Counted from the first letter of the stretch, positions 11,963-24,330 are shown. The stretch is 64,000 nucleotides of DNA from Xestospongia bergquistia (GCA_963965975.1 OZ014412.1:4218501-4282500); one strand, 5' to 3'. Numbers and translations are program-made. The notes: generated by a model from the sequence alone, not told the origin.

Positions 11963-13885
11963 ATGAAAGTAGTGAAGACAACATGTCTACTACTGATATT
12001 GTTAGTATCTATTATATTAAAATGTACAGGTATAATTATATTAATAACTAATGTACTATTTTATTTAGTTTTATTATATAGCTGTTCAGTTTATATTTAC
12101 TCCATCTCCTAACATTGGACTCTATCAACTAGCACATTACCAATGTTCAGTAGATCATACTGGTGTGGGTATTACTTGGTATGTTAATGGAACATCTTTA
12201 GGTCATAATGAGATCATCAAACTTGGTATAGTTACAAGTGAAGGATCACAAGAATCTAATCTTACCATAACTGGATATCCTCAATATAACAATACAGTAG
12301 TGAGATGTAATGCTTTTGGATCTGTAGATAAAAATATTTATTACAACTTCAATCAGTAAATCCGCTCCACAAAAACAAGGTATATTATACATTGATTTTT
12401 AATAATCTAACCACCTTTCTCTTTATCACTCACTCAGGTGAATTATCAGAATTAGAAAACTTAACAAGTACCCAACAAAGTCATTGTTGTATAAACTGTT
12501 CCTGATTTCCTCCTTTCTCTCTTGATGGAGTACCTATATATGGTTATATTATTAATGTCACTAATGAAGGAGATAATACACAATATACTACAACTAGTAG
12601 TACTACCAGCTGGATCTATTGTCCTAGTGGTCTATAGCTGGTAATAACTCAGCTGGAGAGGGAAAAACAAGTCTTAAAACAATTACATTACCTACAGGTA
12701 TGACTCATTGACTTGGGAATTCCTTTTAATAATATGCTTGTATCCATAGTAACCATATCTGAATATTCTGTAACTGCTGAAAGTTTAAATAGGAATTGGA
12801 CCATAAATTGTACCATTAAAGTAATATTTTATATTATTTAGTATGACCATATCACATTTTATTTAGAATACAACATTCCTGGACAACAAATCATTATATG
12901 TACTTGTCCACTTAACTCCTACTAATAATGACACATATCCTGTTAATGGTCAAGGTAGTGGACAGTTTGAAGGAGATACATTTATAGGAACTGTAAATAT
13001 AGGAGTCTTACCTGATAAAAAGAAATGGTTGATATCATTTAGTTTAGTATATAACAGTGGATTATATATCAATGTATCACAACCTATTGTATTTAGTAAG
13101 TTAATATATTATAATATATTAATGACTAGTTAATAACTTGTCTAATAGCTACATTCAATGTTCAAAGAGGTTATTTGACCATTAACAACTCATCTATTGG
13201 GAAGGTTTGTTTTACTTGTCACTTTGTCAATGGGAGTCAATCACGAGGATGTTTTGTTAAATACATATGTCATATAATAAGTCTTAATGGGAACATTACC
13301 ATAATGAGAACAACATTTGATGATAATACTGCTACTGAATGTGCCAGAGGAATATATACCAGTAACTATAATGTGACATTTTATGATATGGATGAGAACA
13401 ATAGTACATATTACAGAAATGATTTTGCTACAAGATTGACTAATCAGTCTGTGCCTGGACTATCTTTTACAACTTCCACATCATTAAGTGTATCTTCATC
13501 AACTGATGTTATATTATCATCTTCATCACCTACACCATATACAGACAATGATGATAGTAAGTTATTATAATTGTTATAGCAATATAATTTATTTGAAATG
13601 ACTACAGTGTCCAGTGATAAAGGACATCTACCATTAGTAATAGGTAGTAGTGGTAAGTTTATATTATACATAGAGCTCTTATTATGATTTGTTTTATAGT
13701 TGCTGCTGTTGCTTTGGTAACAATATTAGTATTGACTGTAATGACAGTAATAATAGGTAATGTCTATCTAAAACATGACAAAATCAAGACTGTGGAAAAA
13801 AAGTAATGTAATAAAGTCTCAAACAACATATTATATGTCAGTGTTATACATTATAGATGAATTGTCAATAGAGATAGAGTCATAA
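11963..13885 (+). pseudogene. Ig/FN3 type I membrane receptor pseudogene H1
   Basis: Exons: 11963-12029 (signal peptide), 12082-12379 (Ig), 12438-12697 (FN3), 12750-12820, 12867-13095, 13149-13556, 13608-13652, 13700-13756 (TM) and 13857-13885 (tail). The Ig domain shows Cys ('YQCSV'), Trp ('ITWYVNG') and Cys ('VVRCNAFG'). The membrane helix is 'VAAVALVTILVLTVMTVII' and the tail is about 10 aa. A 229-nt exon and the intron phases match the G receptors, so H and G are old paralogs. Breaks: a frameshift at the end of the Ig exon (the frame that meets the next exon is not the Ig frame, which stops at 12357-12359); TGA where FN3 has its core Trp; and a 19-bp deletion in FN3 relative to H2. Later exons stay open, so loss may be recent. 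Confidence 0.7.
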
Positions 13886-16699
13886 CAAGTTATTGTTAAC
13901 AAAGATGTCACTGGCTCTAATGAGGTTTATTGAAGAGTGATTGTTACAATAATATTATTATATTGTTTGCAAAATGAAAATATAATAGCTAACAGATTAT
14001 TAGATGCTAATTATTATTTATCATTAAAAAATCCGTACAAATTTTATGTAATATTTTCTTCTTTACAATATTTATGTATGATCACGAGACAAAGAGCAGG
14101 CATCATTTATCATTTTCATTCAAAATTGTTTGGATTGCGTAATTAATCATTTTTAAAAACAATTTTCATACCTAACATTATATATATGCATATAGTGTTA
14201 TGGAATACACAGATATATATATATACACAGTTATTAAGAACTGGTTCAATGTACACAATACTGAACTATATATCACTAACATTATCAGAGTCAACATAGA
14301 GATATTATAGTGGAATAGTGGAATTACTGTCTGTATATAATGTAGATTATTAATATATATATTGTTATATTAATATCAATGTATGTACTGTAGTGAAACA
14401 TAAGAGATGATATGAATTGAGGACACCCTCTTTGTTCAAGATGTTGTCATATTTTTTTATATTTAACTACTTTCTTGAAAGTAATGATTGGTTTTACAAT
14501 CAGCTGTTCAACCATTCAAGTTTAATGACATGTTAGTCAAAATATATAGATATGGATTCTTCATTAGTACTATAACAACTTGATAGGCTACTTTACCAGC
14601 TACATACATCAAACAAACCCAATAATCCAATATTTTTATTTCAGAAACCTTTCATAGTAACCAAAAACTCCCCATGGGTGGGCTATATCAATAGTATCCA
14701 TCCTACTTAGCCATTATGCCTCTCCTTTGTATACACTACTATGGTATAGTAACTATTTTAATGACAAACTATCAGGTATAATGACTGTACAATTTATATA
14801 TATCCCTAAATGTCAAAATCTATAATATATTAGAATCTAAACTACTGAACATGACAAATGGATCAGTATATTGGGAGTGGATTAGTGACATTAACTTCCT
14901 GTTTTAACAATCTCACTACATGTACACATGTATTATGTGTACATGTATACATTTAACATGTTAATGCTGATAGTTTAACGTTTCTATTATGTTTTAGTGA
15001 ACTGACAAATGAAGCAGTTTGAGTTCAATCTATAAATATTGTAACATAGTAAAACGCTATACTGTTGATATATGTTGAGGAGGCCTTACCAGTGTTAAAA
15101 CTTTCTAATTCAGTACCCAAGTTAAGGACATTAGATTCCTGGAACTTTAACTTTGCTGGTATATTAATGTCATTTATAAGAAAGGTTATTGTCCTGATTA
15201 TAGTCAAAGTATGTCTTTTGTTAGGACATAATACATAAAATTACATTAGACAACAAACCACATACATTTGGTCATTTATAATGTACAGGTACATATATAA
15301 TATATCTAATATTAATTAATACATGTATAAAGTATAGGATTAAATTATCAACAAAGTAGCCTATATATTAACCACTTACCTAGAAGCTCCAAATGTACTT
15401 GTCCATTTGTCACATTAATTTAAAACACCTGAACAGATCATTAGTAGTATATAGTCTAATATATGGAAGAGAGATAAGACAAAATAAGTAAATTTTAGTC
15501 ATAATTAATTATGTCATATCAGTATACATACAATAATAATAATTTACATAAATGAATGTAAATTATAAATTAGATTTTAAGATAGCATTGAAGATTAATG
15601 TCTATTTGTTGACATTGCCATTTCTCATGTTTATTACTTAATTAATTAATCAATCGCTTTATTAACAAAATAATTAATAAAAGGGAGTTTATGGCCTCAT
15701 TTGAACACAATGATTATAATATATATAAATTGTACAGTCATTATACATATAATCCTCCTAGTTCATCAACTTTATACCATAATATATACTTATTCCAATA
15801 GTACCTCATCGTAGTATATATAAGGGAGTGACATCATGGGTAATGGGCATGGACATTGCTCATCATAATAAAGAGTTATCTTTTTGATATAATCTATCCA
15901 CAGAAAGTCTGTAGTATTACTATTAAAAGGTTTCTGAAGTAATTCTATTTTATGCTTAATAGATAAAGAAGCTGACTATCAAGTTGTTATAGCACTAAAG
16001 AAGAATCCATGTTTATATATTTTGACTAACATGTCATTGAACTTGATTATTATATATTATTAAACACAGTTGATTGTAAAACATTAATATTATTGCCACA
16101 ACAGATTCTAAATTAACAGACACACACTATACTGCTAATATATGTTGAGGATGCCTTATCAGCGTTAAACGTTTATAATTCAGTACCAGAGTTAAGAATA
16201 TTAGATTCCTGGAATTTATCTTTTCTGGTATATTAACGCGATAAATAGTATAGGTTATTGTCCTGATTATAGTCAAAGTATGTCTTTCATAATGCTTGTT
16301 TGGTAATAATTAATAATTATTAATAATGTTTATTATAATAGTGTTTGCTCATTATAGTTTACCAAGTATGGAGAAAATTAAATCTGTCAATATTTTGTCA
16401 CAATGGAATAAATCTATTGGGAGGGAACATTGTGATATGCTCAAATACACCATCTTCATATAATTAGGAATACCTTACATGCATGTATACAGAGTCATTC
16501 AAATACTGTACTTCATTCAGCTGGTTCTGGTCATGAATTGCATGTCACAATGTGATTTTAAAGACAATATGTCCTTATATATATGATTAAACTTTGTTTA
16601 CAAATATAACAGTAATGACCATTTAAAATATGACTTGAATGGAATGTCAATTTTACATAATAATAATAATCTGTGAGTTACGAACCATTCCAAATTGTT
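13886..16699. other. Repeat-filled spacer after H1
   Basis: No supported exon. It holds the right arm of the inverted repeat (14331-14712), two copies of a ~180-bp repeat at about 15055-15220 and 16130-16290 (also near 8590-8790, 45918-46080 and 47000-47160), and rearranged pieces of the 1.6 kb repeat. Palindromic words around ACATGTATACATGT occur several times. Confidence 0.6.
14331..14712 (-). repeat. Right arm of ~370-bp inverted repeat
   Basis: Reverse complement of 8895-9266, carrying GAATTGAGGACACCCTCTTT and TTTCTTGAAAGTAATGATTG. A third copy in this same orientation follows H2. The outer end TCCATCCTACTTAG is not shared by all copies, so element borders are uncertain. Confidence 0.7.
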
Positions 16700-16919
16700 A
16701 GGTAGGATGCACAGCCAGCATTGAGCCACTCCCCATTATTGCAATGCTAATATTATGATGCAAGAGACGCGTCATAGATACTTATGTATAATTTTTTATA
16801 ACCATTGATTGTAGAGAATAAATACTCTACAATCTATAACGTATCTGGCCTTATATGAAAACGGTTCAAGTTCATTTCTCACTACAGAAAATACTCACTG
16901 TCTGCGGGAATTTAAAAAA
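16700..16919 (+). promoter_or_regulatory. Promoter and leader of pseudocaspase-ApoL copy 1
   Basis: Homologous to the C0 promoter (CAGCATTGAGCCACTCC at about 16713, CTGGCCTTATAT at 16845, TTTCTCACTACAGAAA before the ATG). A perfect 10-bp stem, GATTGTAGAG at 16807-16816 and CTCTACAATC at 16825-16834, encloses an AATAAATA loop; it is present in the copy at 47 kb and degraded in C0. It could bind a dimeric factor or form a cruciform; neither is shown. Confidence 0.55.
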
Positions 16920-19280
16920 ATGTCTCTAGAGCAAGGTATGTACTTTAATTTCATATATAGTATTTTCCCCTTAATTTTCAGAAACAGAAATCACTCCCGA
17001 AATAAAAGGGCTTGCAATAGTTGTTGATAATGTTGTAGAAACTAATGCAGATAAGTTTAATGGTCCGCAGGTGGAACGTCGTGAGGAAGTGCAAGATCTC
17101 AACTTTTTTTTAAAGGATAAGTTAGGCTTTCTGGTTTTATGTTTCAATGGTCTTTCTAGTAAAGCTCTTAAGGATCTGCTTAAAATAGTTCAGGACATTG
17201 CAACTGAGTTTCGAGCAAACTTTAATGCCTTTGCTCTGATTATTCTTAGTAAGGGAGGGGCACCAGAAATATATGGCAGTAATAATGAACCTATACCAAT
17301 TGGAGATATACTAAGCTATTTTTCTGATGAAAACTGTCCTCAGTTTATGAACAAACTAAAACTGTTTTTTTTTCAAACGATTTTAAATGAAGATGGACCT
17401 GTTCCACAACGTCGTATATCTATTCCTTCCAATTCCGTAGTTCTCTCTGTATATCCTACAAATGAATCTCAAGTACCCGTTTTTGTTGATCGTGTGAAAG
17501 CTCGTTGCCGCACTACACCGATTGACGAAATAGTTGATACAATCAAAGAACAACTCAGAGACCATAATTGTCGTGTTGAGTGTAGAAAAAATTTCGATCG
17601 TCATTGCAATAGAATTTTAGCAACTAGACCTACTCACAACAAGTAAGTTATATGTATTAAATCTTTATATGTTCATCTGGTTTAACAGTCAATCTATTTC
17701 CATGGACTGTGTCTAGATAGCTGCAATACAACGAATTTTTTCACCTTGGGTAGCCAACAAATTAATAAACCCAAGGTTTCATAAAACAGCAGAAACTGTT
17801 CCCTCAACCCTTAAGTGTGGCCTGTCATTGTCATTAATGAAATAAAAAAATAGGAAAAGCAAAATATTAGCGGTATTGAACCAACTTCCTCTCTAATTAT
17901 ACACCAGTTTCTTAATTACACCACCCAGAATCACACATTTGAAGGTAGTTGGCAGAGAAATGCCACACTTTTATGTAAAATTAGTACAATTAGGTTCCAA
18001 GGTTTAGGGTCTAGTGTATAGTACTAATTTCACGTTAAAGTATGACATTCTCTGCTAGCTACCTAGACTCAGCATATTAGCATTTATGGCAATAAAAATG
18101 TGTGGGCATGTATTAATTTAAACCTTCCACCTGCTGGTTACTGAATGCTCTATAGCCAGTGCCAGCTACCTAGACACAGTAATAATTTTCTATAATTTCA
18201 TCAGGTCATACATTATTAAAAACTTAAAACTTGCAGTTAGGGTCTGTACACTTAAAGTAAAGTGGTAAAAATTATCACCCTCATTATGAATTTGCATTTA
18301 ATTTGTATGTTCAGATCTCCTTAGACTACGTATAATTTTCATGTAGTTGTTTTACTAATAATCATGTCATCCTGTGTATACTGTTATTTTCACTAGTAAA
18401 TAAATTTAACTCGTTTGTTTTTAGTGATAACAATGAAGATTTGGACCAACAGTATCAGTTATCTCTCGTTATTTGGTGTCCTATTCGTCGCCAAACAATT
18501 GAATTTCTCGATAATCAGAAAGATGAGATATTAAAAATTGTCAGAGATGTTAGGATTGCTAAAATTGCTGGATCTGCAACAAGTCTAATTGTTGGAGGAG
18601 CTCTTACCATAACTGGTCTCATTCTTATACCATTTACATTTGGTGCATCTATTGGATTGACGCTAGCTGGAGCTGGGGTAGGAGCTCTAGGAACAGCTAC
18701 TTCATTTGGTGCTGCTATTGTCTCTAAAGTAATGACTTCTACCAGGTTAAAAGAAGCGCATGATCATATCAAACTTGACCAACAACTGAGCTCAAATGTT
18801 AATGATATAGCCAATGAATATAATCGAGCTCTTCAATCTGCTCAATCACAAGGAAAGGCTAAAATGAACAAAGCTGACATAGCACATGGTGCATTGGGTA
18901 TTGGAGCTCGTGTTAGCGTTGGTGCTGCTAAAGGTAGTGCAGCTGGTATTGAAATAGGACTTGCTTCAGGCGGAGCTATTGCTAGGGCTGGTACTGTGGG
19001 ACTTCGAGCTGCTGCAATTGCTGGAGGAGTTGTTGGTGGAGTTGCACTAGTTGTTACTGCACCTCTTGATATCTACCAGATTGCTAGCAATAGCTATCAT
19101 TTAGTAAAAAGCGGTAAAAATGGTGAAAATGAGAAAGATTTGAGCTATAAGTGGTATATGGACAAAATTAGAAAAATGGAAAGAGAGCTATATCGGATTC
19201 AACATACGGAACCAGAGGAAGATAATGATGAAAGTGATGATGAAACCAAGCATCTGATGGTTCAATCTACACGCACATAG
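16920..19280 (+). CDS. Pseudocaspase-ApoL fusion protein, copy 1
   Basis: Exons 16920-16935, 16982-17642 and 18425-19280 join in frame through GT-AG introns (phases 1 and 2) to a 510-aa protein. Residues 13-215 form a caspase-like domain: 'GLAIVVDN' strand, 'FALIILSKG', 'CPQFMNKLKLFFFQ', p10-like 'SNSVVLSVYP'. The catalytic His position is K96 and the Cys position is I139 (Q-T-I-L-N for QACRG), so it is a predicted pseudoenzyme. Residues about 232-470 form the ApoL region with hydrophobic hairpin at about 274-325 and a second Gly/Ala-rich hydrophobic segment near 420-455. The C-terminus is acidic ('EPEEDNDESDDE') and lacks the terminal TM helix of C0. AATAAA at 19404-19409 is a likely poly(A) signal. 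By analogy with inactive caspase homologs such as cFLIP it may be a scaffold or decoy in death signalling; this is inference. Confidence 0.85.
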
Positions 19281-19455
19281 TGTATGCACTAGATAATCAT
19301 GTGTTGATTCATAGAAAATAGTACTTACTTTTTTGGCAATTGTACTAATGACTACATGCATAACCTAAACATTCCTTTAATTGTTTTGCTGTATAGTTAT
19401 TAAAATAAAGCGTTACCTTAGGTTTAGGTCATGCATTCCCCACGCAAGCCTGGTT

Positions 19456-19828
19456 CGCCTACTCGAATTTTAATACAATAGTACGGTTTCGCCTACGGAT
19501 ACCGTAATTCTAATTAAACAAACATTTGCGATTTACAAATTACAAGACAAGAGCTAGTTGGAAAATTCAATTTTATTGCTTGTTTGATGTCAACTTCAAA
19601 GTCAACAACCACAGTGTCAGGTTCGAATTGTAGTTGTAGATTTTGAGCCTTCTCTTAAATAATATTTGTTAATCAAATCTTTGAATAATAATTACATTGA
19701 AAACTTCAAGGATTTCTATTAATTAGAATTACGGTATCCACAGGCAAACGCGTACCCCCCGGACCGTAAATTCCAATTTAGCGTTTTAAAAAAATGAATG
19801 TGCCATTGTATTAAAATTCGAGTAGGCG
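19456..19828. mobile_element. TIR element (MITE-like), copy 1
   Basis: The ends CGCCTACTCGAATTTTAATA and TATTAAAATTCGAGTAGGCG are perfect inverted repeats, and the inversion continues inwards for about 60 bp to GGATACCGTAATTCTAATTA and TAATTAGAATTACGGTATCC. There is no coding frame, so it is non-autonomous. The right arm carries about 50 bp of extra sequence (including a C-run at 19756-19761) absent from the copy at 49.9 kb. Target duplications are unclear; CCTG sits near both outer ends. Confidence 0.8.
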
Positions 19829-21859
19829 CCTGAGCAATAACACTAACAATATAAATGTAAAATTTCTGTGTATAGCATAAGAATGCATACTATTGCTGAA
19901 CTGGTTATAATAGACATCAACACTGAAGTCAAAAATTATCCCAATACATGAAAATAAAGACATTGCAACCAAATCTATTGGTACATCAACAGAAATTTAC
20001 TAAATTTTAAAAAAAATCCAATTTATTGCTGCAGAACTCATTATCTAGGTTGAAACATTACAGATTATAATTAGTTTTGGTTGGAAAAACAATTATCAAT
20101 CAGAAATAATCAAAGTGTGTTTAATTTTTACAATATATGATTAGTACAATAAACTACACACCTTTATAGGTATAGGCCAACAAAAATAATATTTTAACAT
20201 TTTTGGATTTTGCTAGGAAGAGACATCATACTTACTCCTGCAATGGTCTTGACTGTATTCGTACATAAAAAATACAAGTGAATTTTTTTAATACAATCAA
20301 CTATACACCTTTATACATACAAAATAGGAGTAAATGTGATAACATGATCAAGCATACACTTTAATAGGTCATCAAAAATAATTTGTTCAACATTTTCCAG
20401 TTTTGCTGGGAGGAGACACCACACCTACTTTTCGTAATGGTCTTGACTGTACTCGTACATACAAAATACATGTGAAAATAATAATACAATCAACTATACA
20501 CATACCTTAATATTTTTCAATGATTTTCAAGAAGACAACACACCCATAATGGTCTCAACTGTCTTTACTATAGGAAAAAGAGAAGTAAAAAATGAATAAT
20601 CATGTTCTTAGATCTTAACATATTTTTACAACATACTACTGTACTAAATTTAAAAGTAATAACAATGTATTGCAATTAAGGTGACTAGGTTATTACAATT
20701 AAGTATGTATGCAACATTTTGATCTTAATAATAAGTTAAAGGAGAATAATTTTAAAAAAACTTCAAAATGATTTAAGACAAAATCTCCTATGGATATGCC
20801 TGAAGTTGTAACTTAAGGATCTTTCACTGTTAAGCTTAGCGGTGCGTTCATGCTTGCTAGTGGGTGTGGTGAATGCGTATCATCTAGTCCCTAGTATAAA
20901 CATCTTCCTCTGATGTTTTGAACAACAATTTGAGCTGGTCATGTAAGCACTACATTTTGGTTACTTAAAACTAGTGCATATAAATACTGATATATCAAGT
21001 TCATCTTTGTCATAAACAATCAGTATTATTATCAGTACTGTGCACCTCCACAATAACATTGATCTTTCACTATATTCGATATTTGCTATTTAAGTTTCTA
21101 GCTGTCTACTGTGAGACATGTAGGCTTAGTCTAGCATAGCCTGACCACTCCCACCCTAAAAGGAGAAAGGTCTGGTCAAGGTAATAAACCGATTTTCCTG
21201 TGTCCAGATATGTACATCCCAATGAACTACTGCCATATCACTATGCTTATCATGCCTCCATGCTTATTGCTAGGCAGTCCATATAATATAGCAAGGCCAC
21301 AGTGAAACCTGTAGGATAATTACTGCTTTGGTATAAAATTAGTCAGCAATAGCTATACTTACTCTACATTTTACATGTATTTCAAGTTCTTACAATACTC
21401 ACAAAGCATCAATCAAACGTATCACAATTAAATAGGGGAGGTAATGAAACCATCATGTGGTAGTTGATCAATGATATCTGGACACGAGACAAGTTTATCT
21501 ATTGATTTAGATCAAAACAGCTCCCTTGTAGGGTGGAAATAGACATCTGAGTTTCAGTTAGTCGTTCATTTTGTACTAGCCTCACATTCAAATGATCGAA
21601 TTGAGTAGGCGTTGGGAATGTCTATGATGTGGTTTTCTTAAGGAATGTGAGGCCCAGCAATGTGATTTTCAAATTGTTACATGAAACACTCACGAGTTAT
21701 CATCCGGTCTAAAATAGACTCTACAAAGGAAGTGTTACTATAGGATAAGGAGGAGCATCAACTGTTGTATAAATAATTACTTAGATAGCTGTCATAACAC
21801 TATGCTAATAACTATACTCCTGTAAAGAGAACATTACCTTCTAAGTTGTCTGCAAACAA
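19829..21859. other. Spacer after pseudocaspase-ApoL copy 1
   Basis: Apart from the tandem repeat at 20150-20575 I see no gene. An imperfect inverted pair, GCCTCACATTC near 21579 and GAATGTGAGGC near 21643, encloses about 55 bp. The segment is repeated almost unchanged at 50196-52407. Confidence 0.55.
20150..20575. repeat. ~120-170 bp tandem repeat, about 3-4 decayed units
   Basis: Units share ACAATCAACTATACACCTTT, an AAAATAAT...CAACATTTT block, GGAGGAGACACCACACCTAC and TGGTCTTGACTGTA.TCGTACATA. The first and third are fullest, the others truncated. The corresponding array near 50.5-51.1 kb has at least one extra unit, so copy number changed after the cassette duplicated. Confidence 0.7.
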
Positions 21860-21860
21860 T

Positions 21861-22027
21861 ATGCTTCTTTATTTTCTTATAGCTGTGAGCTATTTCTCTG
21901 CAGTTGTTAGTCTGTGTAAGTTAAAACTGGTCAGCTGTTGTGGTTTTTTCTCTTTGTATATATGTAGAAATTATTAAGCATCCTGTATCAGTTAATGCAA
22001 CTTTGAATACACTCTGGGTAGATTAGA
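21861..22027 (+). pseudogene. Fragment of an Ig-type secreted/receptor gene (signal peptide plus Ig start)
   Basis: An ATG opens a strong signal-peptide frame ('MLLYFLIAVSYFSAVVSL') ending at a good donor (GTAAGTT at 21916). A short downstream stretch after an AG reads 'KIIKHPVSVNATLNTLW', which resembles the first strand of an Ig domain. Joining the two gives a stop at the junction and the Ig part ends after about 17 aa, so this looks like a truncated relic. The ATG part is cut further in the copy at 52408-52446. It could also be chance. Confidence 0.35.
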
Positions 22028-22254
22028 TCCTCTTAAGGTTATTTGAGTGATGACAAATAGTAAATGAGTTCAATTTACATTATCATGTGTACAAACGATC
22101 CAAATTTATAAAACTGCTCATCCAAACTTATAATAACCATACAAATCCTTTGTTAATTATTTAATCGTTTGCTATACATGGACAATGGCATATAAAAGGG
22201 AACTAGTTTACAATGACCTCATAGATAGTTTGTAGTCCACAATGGTATCATATA

Positions 22255-22576
22255 ATGAATTCCATCTTGTGCTGTATACTTGTAGGTAAAATTAATTTAA
22301 GATATTAATGTATATATAACAATTAGTAACTAACTTATTCTCTCTCTGTTTTCTTATATATCAGCAGTTACAATCCTGTTATGTCTTCTCTTTGCTCTCT
22401 ATCAAATATATCAATATGAACAATGTACTTATGCTCAACAAGCAATTGATCCAGGACTAAAGAGTGAGATGGTGTGTAATAATTACACTTGTTATATCTA
22501 TAGTTGTCCTATAATGGCCAGAGATGATGGAACTTTAAAGAAAAAACTTGTCTACTCTGTGTCTAAAGTCACATAA
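22255..22576 (+). CDS. Small Cys-containing membrane/secreted protein S0
   Basis: Two exons, 22255-22285 and 22368-22576, joined at a phase-1 GT-AG intron, encode 79 aa. A hydrophobic segment at residues 5-22 ('LVVTILLCLLFALY' core) is a signal peptide or type II anchor. The rest holds 'YEQCTYAQQAIDPGLKSEM', then 'CYIYSC' and 'MARDDGTLKKKLVY', with four Cys outside the membrane part. I do not recognise the family. Four copies exist in the window and, apart from the N-terminus, differ by few residues, which argues that the protein is real. S0 ends 'VSKVT' where the others end 'VSKFL'. It is missing from the second copy of this unit because of a ~1.6 kb deletion there. Confidence 0.6.
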
Positions 22577-24330
22577 ACACCACACTTTAATGAACTTAAT
22601 TTTATCATTATATGCAACTATATAAATGGACCAGTTAGTGTCATCCATTTATAATAATTACTACAGTAACCTTGTTATTTTCGCATAGTATGAATTTTGT
22701 GTACATTGCCATTGTTTGCAATTAATTTGCCACATGGCCAAATATTATTAACTGCAATGTAATGTTGTCCTTATTATGTATTAAGGAAGTTTTTGTGGAT
22801 GAACTCTTACAAACAAAACTTCCTTACCATGAAGCAGATATAGACTTGTATTATTTGATAATTAGTAACTAGTATCCCAATGTCAATTTAGATCCTACAA
22901 TTATGTTACATTGTTTGAAGACTATGAGCTAGCACATGTTATTATCCAATAATGTGTCAGATAGCTCAATGAACTGGTTGTGTTTTTATAACAAGTGTAC
23001 ACTCATGTGTTCATCATTTTAGACTATACTGTTAATGACCAATAATGAGGGTTTATTCTATATACCGCCAATAAGATAAGTGGTCTAAGACATTTTATAG
23101 ACTCTAAAGAAGTAAATAGTACCATAAACATTTATTAGGTCCAGAAAATTGCTCCATTAGATGCTATCACTAGGATAAGTTCAGTACCTAATTGAAAGAT
23201 TAATCACTTTATTAGATCCAATTAAGAGCTGTATAAGACCGAGATGACATGTTTGAGTAACTGTGAATAAGAGATAAGAGTGTGTAATATATGATATTAA
23301 TAATAACTATTAATAATAAGGGGGTGGAGCTAACATTGACTACGAATACACTATGTAATCTATGACAGACACTTCAAGGCCTTTAAACAGTCATGCTCTC
23401 AATAAAAATATTAAATTATATTATTATTGGACTAGTACCATCCTGAACAAAGAGGGTGTCCACACTTCATATCATCTCTTATGTTCCATTACAATACATA
23501 CATTGATACAAAATAATAATCTAGACAGTGACATACAATATTGTTTACCTATTAATGTTATCTATTAATGTTACTATAGTAACAATAATGCTGACTGACA
23601 TAATAGACTATAATGGATGCAATCCACCTGTAATATCACAAATGTTCATCAAATATTTTACATAATGATTACAATTAAAGATAAAGGAAATTGTCTTATG
23701 ACTAATATAACTATCAAAACATATACCATATATAGTCATATATATGTATGTGTGTGTACCTTACATAATAAAGGTGGATGCTATTGTCTTAGACTGATAT
23801 AATTATCAAAACATATAACCACATTATTACACTTACATTATTTTAAACTATATATTAGTTTGTACAAGTCTTGTCTCTGAGGAGTAATTGGTATTTGCTG
23901 TCAAAGTTCATTTACACAAGACAAGATCAATCTATAAGGTACAATGTATGTTAAACATGATCTCTGTTGTATTACTTCAGTTATATAACAGTGTTAGTTC
24001 TATTAACAACTTACTGATATTTGAGTAGAGAACGGTCTCCTTTAGTAAATTGTCATTAGTAATAAAGAGGTTAAATATTGAATTGTACACTAACATAAGA
24101 CTAGTAGCAGAGAGGGTGTCCTCAATAACATACATTGGTATTAATATAACAGTATGTATATTAACAATCTACATATACAGACATTGACATATAATATTAT
24201 TAATTTATTATAAGGCCATTATTAGTAAACTCAGCCCATAATACATCTCATACCAAAGGAGTTCAAGGTTCAAATAAACAAGATTTAAAATATTCATATT
24301 AATAGTTAGTACTTAGTATATTATATTTTT
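22577..24330. other. Spacer between S0 and PhyH P1
   Basis: No supported exon. It carries parts of the GAACAAAGAGGGTGTCC repeat (23445, 24110) related to the inverted repeat arms, and AATGTTATCTATTAATGTTA repeats near 23550. From about 23497 on it is closely matched at 52447-53428. Confidence 0.5.

Noticed and set aside
13937-14146. 69-aa frame after H1, identical after H2
   Set aside because: Identity only reflects the recent duplication; there is no signal, domain or splice link, and it follows the receptor stop.
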